DNA of 64,000 bases from the NCBI GenBank assembly GCA_003342895.1, contig PTFA01000031.1:5932678-5996677 (forward strand). The letters are read 5' to 3'. Source of the stretch: Casuarius casuarius (lineage: Eukaryota; Chordata; Aves; Casuariiformes; Casuariidae). Below are positions 1 through 13,492 of this stretch, one piece after another. The notes below the pieces were generated by a model, which saw nothing but the letters and a program-made list of their open reading frames with translations, was not told the DNA's origin and ran no database searches. The position numbers were made by a program, and so were the translations under genes. Position 1 is the first letter of the stretch. Every line of letters starts with the position of its first letter.

Positions 1-3000
1 CCTGAAGTACTCATCCTTTTCTGTTTGCAAAAGCTGTCAGCGGTCAGTATTTGAAACTGGTATTAAGTTCAGAAACAACTGATCTTTCAAAGTCCAATCA
101 AATTCACGCTTATGTTCTGGGGCTTTAAAACCAGTCATTTCATCTTAGGAAATGCGTAATCACAGAATGATTTGAGACTCTAAATAAAATAAAAAAACCT
201 TCATAAGCCTTCTCTTAGTTCAGTTGTTACTCACATAGTGAATCTATGAGACAAACCACTCTACGGGCACAAAACAAAGGTCGCTCTTCCTCTCCTACCA
301 GCAGAAATGCTAAAGTATGATCTTTCAGATTTAAAAAACAGTACTGTTTTTGATGGATTATGATCCAGAGAAATGCTTTTGCTACATTTTTTAATTCTGT
401 ATGTTTCTTAGTAAAAAACAAAACACACGAGTTCATAAGCCTTATATTACTGTGTTGTACTGGGATGTCTTTAGAAATAAATTTTCCTTCTCTTGCTAAT
501 TAATGCCAAGACTTCTAAATGAATTTCAGAACAACATGAAAACCATATGTTAAAATCTGACAGTTGTGATCAAATGACAATAGAGATCTGTTAGTTCTCC
601 CTTTAACTTTGTAAATATGTGTTAAAAATGTTTCCCAAAATCATCATAAGGATTAACAAAATGCTCTAACACATGCAAAGACAGAAGTCTAGAAATTAGC
701 AATGAAAATGGCATTAATAGAGTTAGCAAGTAAAGGAAGAAAAATAATACAAAGAAAGGACCTGTAAGATATGCATCAAAAATTCAATAGCATAATTCTT
801 TAGTTAAAAAAATGCGTTCCAATCAAAAACTTAAACAAAATTCTCTGTCTCTACTAAGCTGTACCTTCCATTTATTGTCATTGAATGTAGATTCCAGAAT
901 TTGATCTTCCATTTTTAATAACATTTCTCTTCATCTTTGAATACCACCACAGAAACGCCAAATGCTTCACAATCATGTCTTCCACTTGTGTGCGCTGATA
1001 TTTCAGAGTAAGAATTCTTTTTAGTTTTACTTGAGGACAACGGAAGAGTCTTTTTCTTAACTATGACCACAGATCTGAGAGCAGATGCAACATGCGGGGC
1101 ATAGTCCTCATGTCCTCATGGCATGAAGTCTGTAAGGAAACTTTTCAATGGAGACACAGTCTCATTCTAAACCCTCTGGTCATGTGGAAAACGTTTTATC
1201 ATCAGGATGTGTTGGCAATCTGAGTGGAAGCGTTTGGCTCCATCTTGTTTAAATATACTTGTTGATTGATGGGTTCTAGCACGGTTTTCTTGAAAAAAGC
1301 AGACATAAAATTGCTTCTGGAATGCTCTTGGAAAGTTCTGGAGACTTTTCGTATATACACTCAAACATTCGTACTCGTATGCAATGTTCCAGTTTTATGT
1401 ACCATGCATTTTAAAGTTGGATTTAAGCCTTGAAAAAGGATTAGTAGAGCCATAATTCTGAAAGAGCTAGTAGCTGTTCCCTAGGCAATCTGAGAAGTAA
1501 ATAAAATATCTGTGTACCTGTGTCATTTTGCAGCACTGAAATCAGGAGGTCAGCTGCCAGGGGTGGCACTCTCTGAAGGACAGAGAGAGGATCTAGAGGA
1601 ATGGCAGATGTCTCCATGACTCCGGCTTGCTAATGCCTGCTTGTAGCTAGTTTTATGCATTAACATGCTAGGGTCATGGAGGAAGTCTATGGTTGTTCCA
1701 GAAATGCTTTCCTCTCAGAGGAAAAAGTCTCTAATGACATCAATCAGAAAAAGAGAAAGCTGAAATCACTTGGTAATATACAATGAATACATTACTCTAC
1801 AAATGGTGGCACTCAACTGTTCTGTAAGTAAAAGACCAAAAATCAAAGCTTCCCTTCTTGCCCCTGAACAATTTAACTAAAAGGAGTATTTATCAAATAT
1901 TTGATAAATATGCTTTGCATATATGCAAGAAAGAAAGAAAGAAAAGGAAAAGAAAGAAAATTCAAATGCAATCTTCGAAGCTCTGTGAATAGAGGATCTA
2001 CACTCATGCTTTTTAACACTTTCTATTGTCATACTTCCAGGCCAACTTCCCCATAATTCAGTTTGTTTAGGGAGGCCAGTACTTGTGTTAATGTGGCCTA
2101 ATTAATAACAGCCAGAGTTAATTCTGCTTTTTTAAATTCTATGAATCCTTACAACGATCTTTAAAGCACTGAGATGAGATCTGAAGGGGGGAGTGGGAAG
2201 GGAGTAAAACACGAAGCAGGCACATGGTTTTCATTTGGGGGGAGGGAGTCTCTTACAAAAGTTACTCGACTGCCGCAGGCAATATTGGAGGATTAAATGG
2301 AAACTGGCTGAACCTTAGCTTCTAGTTTATAAAGAGCATTCACTCTATAAAGTTTCCTTATAGCACCTTTTTACATAATGAGCTTTAACTAAATTCTGTC
2401 AGCACGGAAAGTGGTGCACATGGTTTAAGACGTGTCTTACTTCAGGAACTCAGAAGCTTTTCCTTTCAAAGGCAGAGAAAGGCTGCTTAAAGGAGAGCTT
2501 GAGTCGCAATGAGGGGGAAGATGTTGTGCCTTTTTCATGTCTCCTGCTTTCATTCATGGACCCAAACGCATCTACGGCAGGATGTTGATCTTGTCAGTTT
2601 CAATCATCCTTTGCCTGATTGTCCATATACTATTGCACATAACTCTCATTTCCCTGTGACAATGTGACTTCTACACTGTCACTGATAAGAAAAGTAGCAA
2701 GGAACTGAACAAGTATGATTCTCTGTATCGCTTGCATTTAATTTTTGTTCACTTTTAACTTGGCTTTGTTTTTGTTTGCCCCTTTCTGGGCCCAGAACAG
2801 TTTTGTCTATAAAGATCCTTTCTGAAGTCTACTTGACTCATCAAGGCGGCTGCCTCTCCCACTCTCTCCTCCCTGTCGACCTCCAAGAATTTCCTATGGA
2901 TTCAATTTTACATGCATACCACTGTTATTGGGAAAGTAGTAAGAATATCCAGCACAAAAATTTATGGTCCTCCCCATGCCTCACCCCCTTTCTTTTCATT

Positions 3001-4689
3001 TTGAGCCAAATTCAGCTCCGGATTATTACAAACAACAATGATAAACGAAATTTTGTACAATTATGCCGAGAAAAAAACAAAGATTGAAGTCTGTTGTTTC
3101 AGGCACTGTACAGCCACAAAACCTCTGCTGCCATTTTCAGTAGACACAACAACTAAGAGACTTAATCCTCCAAACACTCTTAAGTATGTAAGTAGCTTTA
3201 TCCGTGCACAGTGTTCCTGAGATCTCAAACTAACTGCTATTCAAATATGCAATTGGAACAGAGCTTGTATTTTCAGAACAAAAATTTAAAAATCCATAGA
3301 GTTAAAATCTATTTTTCTTAACGGGAGATTGTGGGGATTTTGAAGCCTTCTAAAGGTAAAGGGGTGGGGGTTTTGTACGTTATAGAAGTAATTGATTTTT
3401 CAATTCACCATTCAAGCCAAAGGGATAAAAAGAATGAATATCTGGGGTCAATTGAAGTGTTTGTTTTGATCTGAAGCTAAATACTGATATTCATGTTCTG
3501 ATAAAGTATAAATGAGCTTGGCTTCAAAATGTTACTTTGAGATGAAAGATCAAAAGTTCTAAAGTGCTACATTCTGGATAACCACAAAGAATTACTGCGC
3601 TTCTTTTTTTTTCAGATGAATCTATTTAAGGATTTACCAAATGGTTCAGGCTGAGAAATGCCATTATCTGGCAAATCAGCTATTATTCATTTGAACTTTT
3701 CAAACATTTAAATATTATTCAAATTAAATCACTGAAAATCCTTCTAAAGGAACCTAACATCATTTGATTAATAAATCTATAAATGCCTTTACAAAAATAA
3801 GGAAGGGCTACAGTGAGGTAAAATATACACAAATGTATAATACCAAATTTGGTTTATGTTTTTCAATACAGAAGTCAGAATAAAGTAGAAATTAAAACTC
3901 TACTAGGACAAAGGAGATGCAACAGCATAAGCAGGTGACAGTGAAAATGGAATCAGCCAAAGAGCATTATAATGACCCATGTATTGTCCTTTTGTTTGTT
4001 TGCAATTTGGCAGCCAGAATTATTTCCTTGAACTCCATCACACAATTAACAAAGTTTCTGGCGTACTAACTCAACGAAATGGGAAAGAATCAATTTTACA
4101 AGTGTAATATAAAATGTGATATTTATACTGTCTTCCGGTAGTAATCAGCACTGTCTGATATGCAAGTAATTTGTTGAATGCCAAAGACACTCATGTCTGG
4201 CTAACACTTGTTGGCTGATTTTGCTGAAAGCTGCGTGTCAGACCAGGAATCTGTGGTGAAATGGTTCGTGCAGGAAGGTAGGCAGCCTGCCTCCACATAC
4301 TGCACGCATGATGCCTCTTCCCAGAAACCACATTTTCCATTTTGGACCCCTGCTCTAAGACATCCTCGAAGCTCCACTGAGGGAACACAGGGGGAAGAGG
4401 GTATATCCCCTCCTCAAAGTCTCCGTTTCCATTTTGGTTAATTTATGAGTTTGGGAACAAGATGAAAATCACTCTCTCAGCTAAATTAATAATCATTTAT
4501 TTTAAGCTAAGTAATAACTGTACTTTCTCTTTCTTGTCCCAGGAACTCAATATTCTTTGGATTAGATAAACAGGTCTCAGATAATCTAAGCATTACCTTT
4601 TCCAAATGTTTCCATTGGGTTATGAAGGGATACGAATGAGAAGAATGAGCCATCGTGTGCTGCTTTACAGAAACCCCAGCTGAACTCCA
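1..4689. other. Unique AT-rich noncoding DNA
   Basis: No gene or interspersed repeat recognised, apart from the GAAA run at 1927 and G-rich runs at 2187-2250. A GAGCCAAATTCAGCTC motif at about 3003 recalls ends of ancient amniote repeats. Open frames here are short and featureless. Confidence 0.7.
1927..1960 (+). repeat. GAAA/GGAAA simple repeat
   Basis: Imperfect tetranucleotide purine run of about 34 bp (AAGA AAGA AAGA, then GGAAAAG variants). Confidence 0.9.
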
Positions 4690-4890
4690 GCTGCCTCTCG
4701 GCAGCCCTTGACCCTGGCCGGGCAGCCCGCAGGAGGGGACAGCGCAGCCAAGAGGAGCCCTACCTCTCCCCGGCTCAGCTCCACCTACCGATCTCGGGAG
4801 TGGAGAAGTAGCACTCACTACACTCCGGAGGCCCTTCGCTTTCCCTTTCCTCTGATGCCCAACCGCAGCAGCGATGCGGGGAGCACCAGT
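4690..4890. promoter_or_regulatory. Isolated CpG/GC-rich patch, possible promoter or exon
   Basis: About 200 bp that stand out against the AT-rich surroundings: about a dozen CpG dinucleotides (e.g. GGCCGGGC, CCCGCAGG, GACAGCGC, CCGATCTCGGGAG, AGCAGCGATGCGGGG). Open frames exist on both strands here (+ 4708-5052, - 4507-4818), as expected from GC richness alone, and neither has a recognisable protein. A TGCTTTACAG sequence at about 4661 could act as a splice acceptor on the plus strand. It could be a small CpG island with a noncoding-RNA start or an orphan exon. Evidence is base composition only. Confidence 0.3.
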
Positions 4891-5400
4891 ATAATCCTGC
4901 TGGGAGGGGAGCTCTGCTATACCCTACAAGAATGCCCTGGAGCGTACGTACCACAACCCAGCCCTTGGTTACATGCCAGAGGCCACACAGGAAGCAGAGG
5001 GCACAAGCTGGGAAAGACCCCAGGCTTCCTGGTACAGAGACCTAACCCTTGATCAAAAGACCATCCTTTCTTCTTCCTTAATCCTTTATTTTATTTTCAG
5101 AAACATGATAGATTCTAATCCACCTTGTAACCCCATTAGTGCTGCATGCCAGTCTCCTGCCCATCTGCAACAGACTGCCCTACAGTCCTGAAACCACTTC
5201 AGATGGCGCTTTTTCAAGCCATACTAATCAAAATGAAATCTCTCTCAATTAATTATCGCCCTACAACCTGCATTCCAAGCCCTCTCCCTAATTGACAATT
5301 ACTTGCCCATTCTTCTTCACAAAGCCTGGAGTAAATTGGATAATTTTAGCACTCATTTTATTTTGACTGTTCCTAAATTTAACGTGGGAAACTCTTTGCA

Positions 5401-5415
5401 CCCCCCCCCCACCCC
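5401..5415 (+). repeat. Poly-C tract
   Basis: Ten C, one A, four C. Length may be unreliable in assembly. Confidence 0.9.
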
Positions 5416-6309
5416 ATTTTGGTAAAACAAGTTAGAACCCATGTCTTCACAGTTAAACTTTCAACAACACATTGGGAAGGTCATTGCCTCAGCTGTTTAT
5501 TGATCTCATTATTACAAAAAGCATGCAGTTATGGCTGTGTCTGGCCCTTTATCATACTTTTTCAAATCATTTTAAAATGTTCTAAACAATGTATTCAAAA
5601 TAACTTATTTAATATAGAAAATATATCTATTAGGGCCCCCTCTCCAATTTCTTCCAGATCAACATGCTGCAAAATATTTCCCAGTTCATATTAAATACAC
5701 ATGAGAACATTTGCACTTATGATTAGGAATCAGCTCTTGACCTTCTAAACTTGTATTGTTCCCTGATGAACGCTCTGGTTCTAATTCCCCAGAAGGCCAT
5801 GACCTGCTGTGTATCCAAGGTCAATTAAAATGAAGTCCTTAAAGCTTTTTCATATGAATTCTAACATGTTTTCTAAGAATTATAGGCTCAAATTTAACCC
5901 TCTGCTGTATAAGATTTTTCCAAGATGCGTTTCTGGTTATTCTGAGCAGCTGAGTGTGCTGCATTTCCTATGGTTCTTTCCCTGCACAAAACAGCCCTTC
6001 TGGCTTATCACCTTCCCCTTCATCACTCACGCTCTCTTGGAATCACAAGAATTAGAAGCGTTAGAAATCTGGTCAGCTATCAAGGCCATTTGCTTACTTA
6101 GGCCAGCCTGTTTCCTACAGTGCTGTTCATGCAGCAAGGTTTCCCAGTCTCATTTCAATGTCATATGGTTTAGTTCACGGGTTAATGGGTAGCATTCAAC
6201 AGCTCTTTTCTTGATATTCAGTCTACATTTTCCCTTTCAAAAACTCACTGTCATCAACCCTGACTTGAACCATCTCCCTTGTCTTTTATGCTGCTTCGGC
6301 CCAACAATG

Positions 6310-6322
6310 TTTTTTTTTTTTT
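6310..6322 (+). repeat. Poly-T tract (13 T)
   Basis: Uninterrupted run of 13 T in unique sequence, with no LINE or SINE body attached. Confidence 0.9.
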
Positions 6323-9300
6323 ACTCTGTAACATCCCTATTTACACATGCCAAGATGACAAATACATGCAAGAGTGTAAAGGCACTAGAGAAGCTTCTGG
6401 TTGGGCAACTGCAGATGATACTAAGCGAGCGGAAAAAAACCACAACCAGAATTCAAACTTGTGACCAGAATCAGCAAATACGGCCAAGGAGGGACAGCCC
6501 AAATTGACATAAATGGCCCAGATGGGAAATGCACAGGTGATCAGAAAGGAAACAAGTCAGAGGACTGTGGGAATGGGCTGTGAGGTCTTCAAGAGTGGCA
6601 CTTGGAGCTCAGAGTTGCAAAACAGGTAGGTAAGGTAGAGCTAGCAGAGAGCAGGGAGAAGGTGATAGCTTGGACAACTCTTGTCAAGTAGCTGGGTTGT
6701 GGCATGATAAAGAATCCCCACCGAGCACACGCATGAAACAGCCAGCCAGGTGAAACACAACTGGAAATGCTATCAACCCCATTTGACAAACTGCGGGCTT
6801 GGAACAAAAGAGATTTCAATTATCCTAGTGAGATTCAAAGGCAGAAACACAGTCTCAGATTATAACATTCTCTCAGAATAACCATAAAGAACATGGAATG
6901 GTAATTATTATATGCAGCAAGATTTGGAGGGAAAGGCAGTATCTTTTATTAGCTCAACTGATATAGCTAGAAAAAAAACAGGCAAGCTTGCAAGCACACA
7001 AGGCCTTTTTTCTGATCTTTTTTAAGTATTAGGTCTTTTAATTGTTTTATGAATATTTTAGTACAATATTCTTGCCAACGCAACATCTATTATTTAAGAG
7101 AAGGCTGCTAGCTTGATTAAAGTGTTATTTAACTCATCCCCTTCACAGATTTTAGTTCACACTAAGGCATCTCAGAAGCTGACCAGAAAGTGCCGATGGT
7201 TTTAGTGATGTTAAGATTTAACCCACCGTCCTGATATATTTTTAAACAAGGTTTGCTGTTTGTATAAGGATTTTTCAGCTTGCTTGGAGATTTTCAAAAG
7301 CACCTTCTGAGTTAAGGTTATCCTGTGTTAATTAATCATCTATAAAAACAGCCAAAGTAGCTTTTCGCAAAGTGAAATCAAGAGAAGAAAGCAGGTAAAA
7401 AGGAACACTATACATTTATGAGTGCATGCGACAATGTATTTTACTTATAGTGCACTTAAGTGCTAGGGATTTAATAAACTTGTACAATTAAGAGGTTTTT
7501 TATCTGTAAAATAGTAAGATGGGAGTAGGGAGAATCTTACTATCTTATCACTCGATATGTCTGTTATAAGTCAGGCTGACATTAACACTTCCAATATTCA
7601 GCAACGTCCCTACATACTCAGCTGGCATGCAGGTGTTCAGCTAATAAAACAGAAAAATAGAAATTTGCCAGTTAGGCTGACAGCTACCAGATGTTTCTAA
7701 GGAAATTAGGAGAAGAAAGGAGGAAGATGCACCGATACAGGTGAAAAGAAACACCTACCATCTTTGTTTCCCCGGTATTTTGAAAGTTTGCATATTAAGG
7801 AGAATTTCTCTTCATGTTTAAAAAATGAGTATGGCACTGTATTTGTGATACACTGTATACAATTTTAGCAACAAGAACCTAAGAGACCTTTACAAAACAT
7901 ATAAAAAACAATTGTAGAACTGCATCCCTATATGGCAAGCTTTTTTAAAGATGGGCAATTGAAATGGAGGGAAGTTAATGGTTCAGTTTGAAATGTGGTG
8001 AGCGACTAAGACTTCAGTTGCTCTAGACATTCAGCCATGCTAAACACAAGGTCAAAGGTGATTAATTCAAGCTTTCTCAGTAAATCAGGAATAAAGCTTA
8101 ATAAAACTCAGGGTTGAAATCTGATCTCAATTATAATAGTAGAGCACTACAATAGCTCACCTGACATTATCTCTGAACTTATGCTAGACTAACAAAAACC
8201 TACAGCTCCAGGTCCCTAAGTGCCAAATCTGCTTCAATAACAAATTTCAAAAGCACACATTTTTCAGACAGTAGCTTCACCAAAATGATCTGTATGGTTT
8301 ATGACCATGGTCCCAAGTTGCTTTTGTTGTTTCAAAATCTTGCCTTTATCAGTGTCATCAAAGCTGCTGTCCAGCATGAGGTTGCTAGCAACTACAATGA
8401 AGTGGCGATGCTGTGGATTTCCTTGTAGCTGAAGATTTTCCAGTGCTACGCAGGTGACTGCAATTTCCATCACATCAGGACAATTATTTTTAAGAACGGA
8501 AGGAACCTTCACCCTCCCTCCTTTTCCTCTGCCCCTCCCAGCTTAGCTTGCACATCATGATCCACAACCTTTCAGATAATACTTTGCTTGTGAGTCGCAA
8601 TATAACCAGTACCACAGGAAATTGAACTGCAAGACAGAAAAGTATTTTTTAAAGGAAACTCTATTTGAAAACCTAAGCCTGGGAAACAGATCATGGAAAA
8701 TCCTCTGAATAATTCTTTACCTTTTGCACAGGGAGATGATACTGTGGGTCCCTGTAGAACAGGTTTTCAGAAACAGTCCTTAAAACATGTAAAAAATGAA
8801 GGGTTTCATTTAATACAAGAAACACCCTCCTCAGCAAACAATGGAAACTGAGAAAGTTGAAAAATGGATTTTAATTTGTACATGCTGCAGATCTCCAGAA
8901 TATCACAATGCTTTCCTTCTCACGGCAAATTCAAAACATACAGAAGGATTCTCTCTCAAATTATGAACTTCCTAAACAAAAACTTGAAAGAATAAATCCA
9001 TAAATGAAATCATTTCCCTCAAGAGGAAGAAAAGGGAATCTTACTTTAAACGAATAGGAACCGAGGCTTTGTGCCACTCACACAAATATCCCAATTATCA
9101 ACTGTGAACTGTAACTACTGTCATAATTCCTTCTTTTCAGTAGAGCTATTCAACCACATCAAAACTTCAACAATTATAGCGCTGGCTATCCAAGAACGGT
9201 CATTACTGATCTAGTACAGCAAAAGCATTTACAGCTTCACTTGCCTAATGTCATTGGCTGAGTGTATACCATTTATTTATACTATAATTTTTTAATAAGC

Positions 9301-10504
9301 TAAATGCAATGACTAAATTGCAGTGCACTGTAAACTGGCAAAAGAATGTAACAACACCTTCAGAATCAATCTGCGCCAATGGTTTTCTCTGAAAGTCAAT
9401 TTATAGCACACTTAACAGATACTTGGCTGAGGCGGTGATGGTAGGCACTCCTGCTTCAGCTGATGTGAACACACATTTCCATGCATCTCGTTGAAAGTTA
9501 CCTGCATAACAGTTTACGCTGTGCACTTACGCCAAATAAGCAGAGGTGTTCTCCCGCTTAGCTGACCAGCAAGCAGGAGTTGCTAATTTTAAGTTATCAT
9601 GTGGCTGTACACAAGGCCGAGGGGAATGAGCAGGAGGTGTCTACCTGATGTTCGACAAAAGTGATGGTCCCTGATTAGTTACCAGCACGCATCAATGAAC
9701 TTCAGATAAATAGTCAGTACTAAAAAGAAATGGTACAAGAGGCTATCACAGCAGAGATGTTAGGCTTCTGGGTATGTGTGCTGTTCTCGAGACATGTTTC
9801 ATTCCCATTTGCAAGCAAGTCCCATTAAAAAAGCTTGTCTCATGTATTTGGCTGCTACATCATGGTGTATGTAAAGAGGGAACCTTTTTCAAGCACTGTG
9901 TCTTAGACTCTGCGCATCTGGAAGAATGGTTAAATACACGTGGCTTACAGGAAAATATTAACTGCCCTATTTCCTCTTGCCCCTTAGCTTACAATAGCAT
10001 GCATAATTAAATTTAGAAATTGATTTGAGATGTCCAAAATGGAGGGCCATAAAAGGGTCTAATTTTCAGAAAGCAGTTCCTCTGCATTTTTTGGTCTTTT
10101 TAGTTAGAGTTCCCTAAAAATCAGACATTCAGAATTATTCACCTACTTTTATATTTTCTTATTTTAAAGCATTTTTTTGTTTACTGAGAGCACTAACTCC
10201 TTTCCTTTTATGGCACAACTGAGCAGAATGAAAATACAGAGAGATACCTGTATGTATCAGTCATTTCAGGAGGGGAAAACTGTCCAAGTACACCAAAATC
10301 ACATAAACTGATAATCTTTAAAACTCCTCTCAGAACAGACAAGACATCTTTTTTTTAGATGTTAACCAAAAATCCTTAATGGAAATCTAATGTATCTTCC
10401 TACAACTGCTGAGCTAATCCTGCTTATATTCAGAACTGTGATTTCATGAAGTTATAGTTTTTCAAACTGTGTAAAATTCTGTTTCCTGGAAATCAACAGC
10501 AAAA

Positions 10505-10527
10505 CTCCCACTGACTTCAATGGAGTC
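10505..10527. repeat. Near-palindromic 'CCACTGACTTCAATGG' ancient motif
   Basis: CTCCCACTGACTTCAATGGA resembles a centre motif often found in very old amniote repeats. Related copies stand at 11434-11452 (CTCCCATTGAAG), 51985-52004 (TCCCATTGACTT) and 62856-62873. Too short to assign to a family. Confidence 0.35.
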
Positions 10528-12150
10528 AGATTTTCATCTTAATGTTTAGTTAATAATATTACACACTACATTTCTACAGGTTTTATTTCTGATGCATCTA
10601 CTGAGATGAGCTTTTTAAACAAACTTCACTTATTAATGCAGCAACTCTAAGAATATAAGATTACTACAACTTGGACTGAAATTCTTCCTTTTATATGTCT
10701 AGCTTTTGTGTGTGTATAGTTAGTGGGCACTTGAGCTATTCAGGAGGTTTTACTGCGAAACAGAGCATATCAGCTCCTCTGACATTAGGAAAGAATAAAA
10801 CGTTTCTTCTTCATGTCGCAACTCTGGTTAATCCATTATGAATCTACTTTAACAGTGACTTGTATCCTCTTTTCCTGGAAAGTGATCAATCAGACTTTGT
10901 GACAGATTTTAAAACCAATGTTTGCCACAGGCAGAAATGAAAGCAAAAAGCAGAATGGCTTTGTCTTTGCCTGCACCGAGAGAACATTTAAAAATTGTTT
11001 TGTTTTTTATTAAGGTGGTAATGCTTGAACAATGGTTGGAGGACCTTAATAGCATCTTTTTACAATGGAGCTCCCACAACTGTGAAGATTAAAATCATGT
11101 GAAGTATATGTCAAACAGGGACTGCTCAATAATGAACAATAAAGCTGAAGCCAGTAAAAACATAAATCCTCAAAACTGAAACTCCTTTTGAAGGATGGAG
11201 GACATATAAAGTAGTATTTTGTAAATCAGAAATCCACAACCCAACCGTAATCCACTCCTTGAAGCACCTAGATGAGAAAGCAGAACAGAAAGAAACCTAG
11301 CAGCACATACTAGAACAGGCAGTTTAGAAGGTTCAAACCCATTTTCCACAGAAATCAGTAAGAAATTTGCCATTGCCTTGAGCTAGATAACATTTACTGA
11401 GCTCTGTTCCCAGTTTCTACTTCTTATTCATGGAAACTCCCATTGAAGCCAATTATAAAGCCCATGCAAAAAAATAACTCAGGTACTGACCTCACGTTTA
11501 ACCTTTTGGAAAAATGAGTCAGGATCCCAGACTCGCTGTAATGACAAAATGTTACTTGAATGTGATTCCAATCTTATTCTCGGTCCCTTCAGTTTACACA
11601 TATCAGGATAGGATTAAAAGACAAAAGTTCTTCGATTTATACAGCAACTGTATAACTTTGATATGTGATAAGTCTATTTCATACTGTGACACAACAATAT
11701 TTTACAATGCTAGAAAAAAATTAATATGGCTTTCGCATTTGTCCTTAAGTGGGTTACTCAATAGCACAACAACACCACAATACTATCATAATTTGGTCAT
11801 CATGATTGCTGATACTATCAATTAAAAACATCTGTGGCCATAAAATAGAGGCAGTGATAGAGGCAAATAAATTTCTTTGCCCTAAATTATCATCTGTTCA
11901 CCCTGCCAAAGCACCTCTCCCTCACATGCAGGGTTGGTATAACATAGTGGCAGTGGTAAAGTGTTAACTCCGCACTGGATAATCATCAGTTGCCATGAGG
12001 GTGGTTACCAGATGTGAAGCACCACTACTCTAATAAACTGCAACATTCCTACTTTTTTCAGCTCCATTTGCTTTGAAACAAACAAGACAGGAGAGCAAGC
12101 ATGCAATGTCCGTACTGTACTGTTCCCTTCAGTATAGCTTTCTGCAATTA

Positions 12151-12206
12151 CAATGTTAAATGTAATCCCACCATGCTAAATGTAATTCCAGTTGTTAAAC
12201 GTTCCA
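12151..12206 (+). repeat. 20-bp tandem duplication
   Basis: CAATGTTAAATGTAATCCCA (12151-12170) is followed directly by CCATGCTAAATGTAATTCCA (12171-12190), which differs at three positions. A worn third copy (GTTGTTAAACGTTCCA) follows. Confidence 0.8.
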
Positions 12207-13364
12207 TTAAGTAGAGGAAGCTACTATTGAAAACCAGTTAGATAGAGCATTCACCTGTCTCTCACAGCGAAGGGAAACTTAAACTTAGAGCCAAACTTCC
12301 AACTAATTGTTCCTATATCAAGCACAAAACAAAATTAAACAACATCTGAAAGACTAAGTAAAATCTGCAGGTACTGGAATACAAGTTAAAGGAGAAATTA
12401 GGCTTTCACGTCCCTAACACTTCTGAAAAAAAGTCAGAACTTGCACTGTGTCTGAAAATACTATAGAATTTACTTGTTAAACAGAACTACAGATTCTGCT
12501 TTAAGAGGAGAGTAAGCGAGGACAAAAGAAATTTCACTGACATCGAAAGAGACACAACTACAGTAAAAGTACTGGCACTCATGAACTTGAATTCATCATA
12601 CACAGATACTACAAGAGCAAAGCAGAGCACAGTAATAGGTCTCAAAATTCTTTCACCCATGCTTCTTGGTACCAAAGCAAACAGTAGAAATTCACATAAG
12701 CAGACAACTCAATAAGCACATCAAAGCAGCTGAAATGCTGACGCTGAAGATGTCAGTTAGTCAGCAATAGACTGGAAAACACAAAGAGATTGCTTATGTA
12801 CAGTTTTGAACCTCTGTAATAACCAGAACCACTGTGATTGCCATAAATGAACTGAGTGCTGGCAGAAGATGCCATTCCTGGAGATACACATGCTGTGTTT
12901 ATCCACAGAAAGGAAACCCACCCTGGATACATTGGTTCTAGCCAACTACCGCCCAGTGTAAAATTTCCCATGAACAAGTCAACAGAGAAGCTCGTCAAAG
13001 GCCAAGGACATTCTCATCTGATTGAAATTAACCTTTTAGACACAGCATAATCTGGAGTAAAGCCAGGACACAGAACTGACACCACCTAGGAGACTGAGGA
13101 ATATTCTCCACCCATCAATGGGCAAAGGACAAACATCCGTTCCCATCATCTTGAACCTCTCTGCACTGAGGGTAATGCTCTAAAATTATTTGAGTCCTTC
13201 CTGGAGAGACGCCCAGTAAGCAGTGACAGGAAACTGTACCTTTACCACTGGACTCCTCAGACCGCTTGGGCAATTGCAGAAGCCAAGAACTGTGGAAATC
13301 ACGTTTATCCCAAATATCACATTGTTCACACAGTTTTTGTGTGATACCTCTACCCCACCCTACC

Positions 13365-13492
13365 TTTGCTTTGTTTGGACTGTGAGCTCTTTAGCTATGG
13401 ATGATCTACACCTCTTTGTTTAGCCAGTACCTGGCATAATCAAGCACATTCCTGGCAGTTCCTTAGCACAACCTAATAAATGTTCCCAGCAG
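13365..13492 (+). mobile_element. MIR/L2-type 3' tail, sense
   Basis: GGACTGTGAGCTCTTTAGC (13377-13395) is followed by ATGGATGATCTACACCTC, then CCAGTACCTGGCATAATCAA and TTCCTTAGCACAACCTAATA AATGTT. This is the sense version of the 'agactgtgagctctttggggcagggactgtct...gtacagcgcctggcacaatgg...aataaatg' tail shared by MIR, L2 and L3-like elements. No coding or SINE-core part is visible upstream. Confidence 0.6.

Larger units (their letters stand above)
4891..13364. other. Unique AT-rich noncoding DNA
   Basis: Long stretch without a supportable gene. Contents seen: homopolymers at 5401 and 6310, two ancient short motifs (10505, 11434) and a 20-bp tandem duplication (12151). The longest open frame (5809-6192, 127 codons) has no recognisable domain. 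Confidence 0.7.

Noticed and set aside
6310..6322. Poly-T and other homopolymers as possible retropseudogene tails (also 15158, 38532)
   Set aside because: No gene-like or LINE/SINE body adjoins any of them in the expected orientation, and no target-site duplications are seen.
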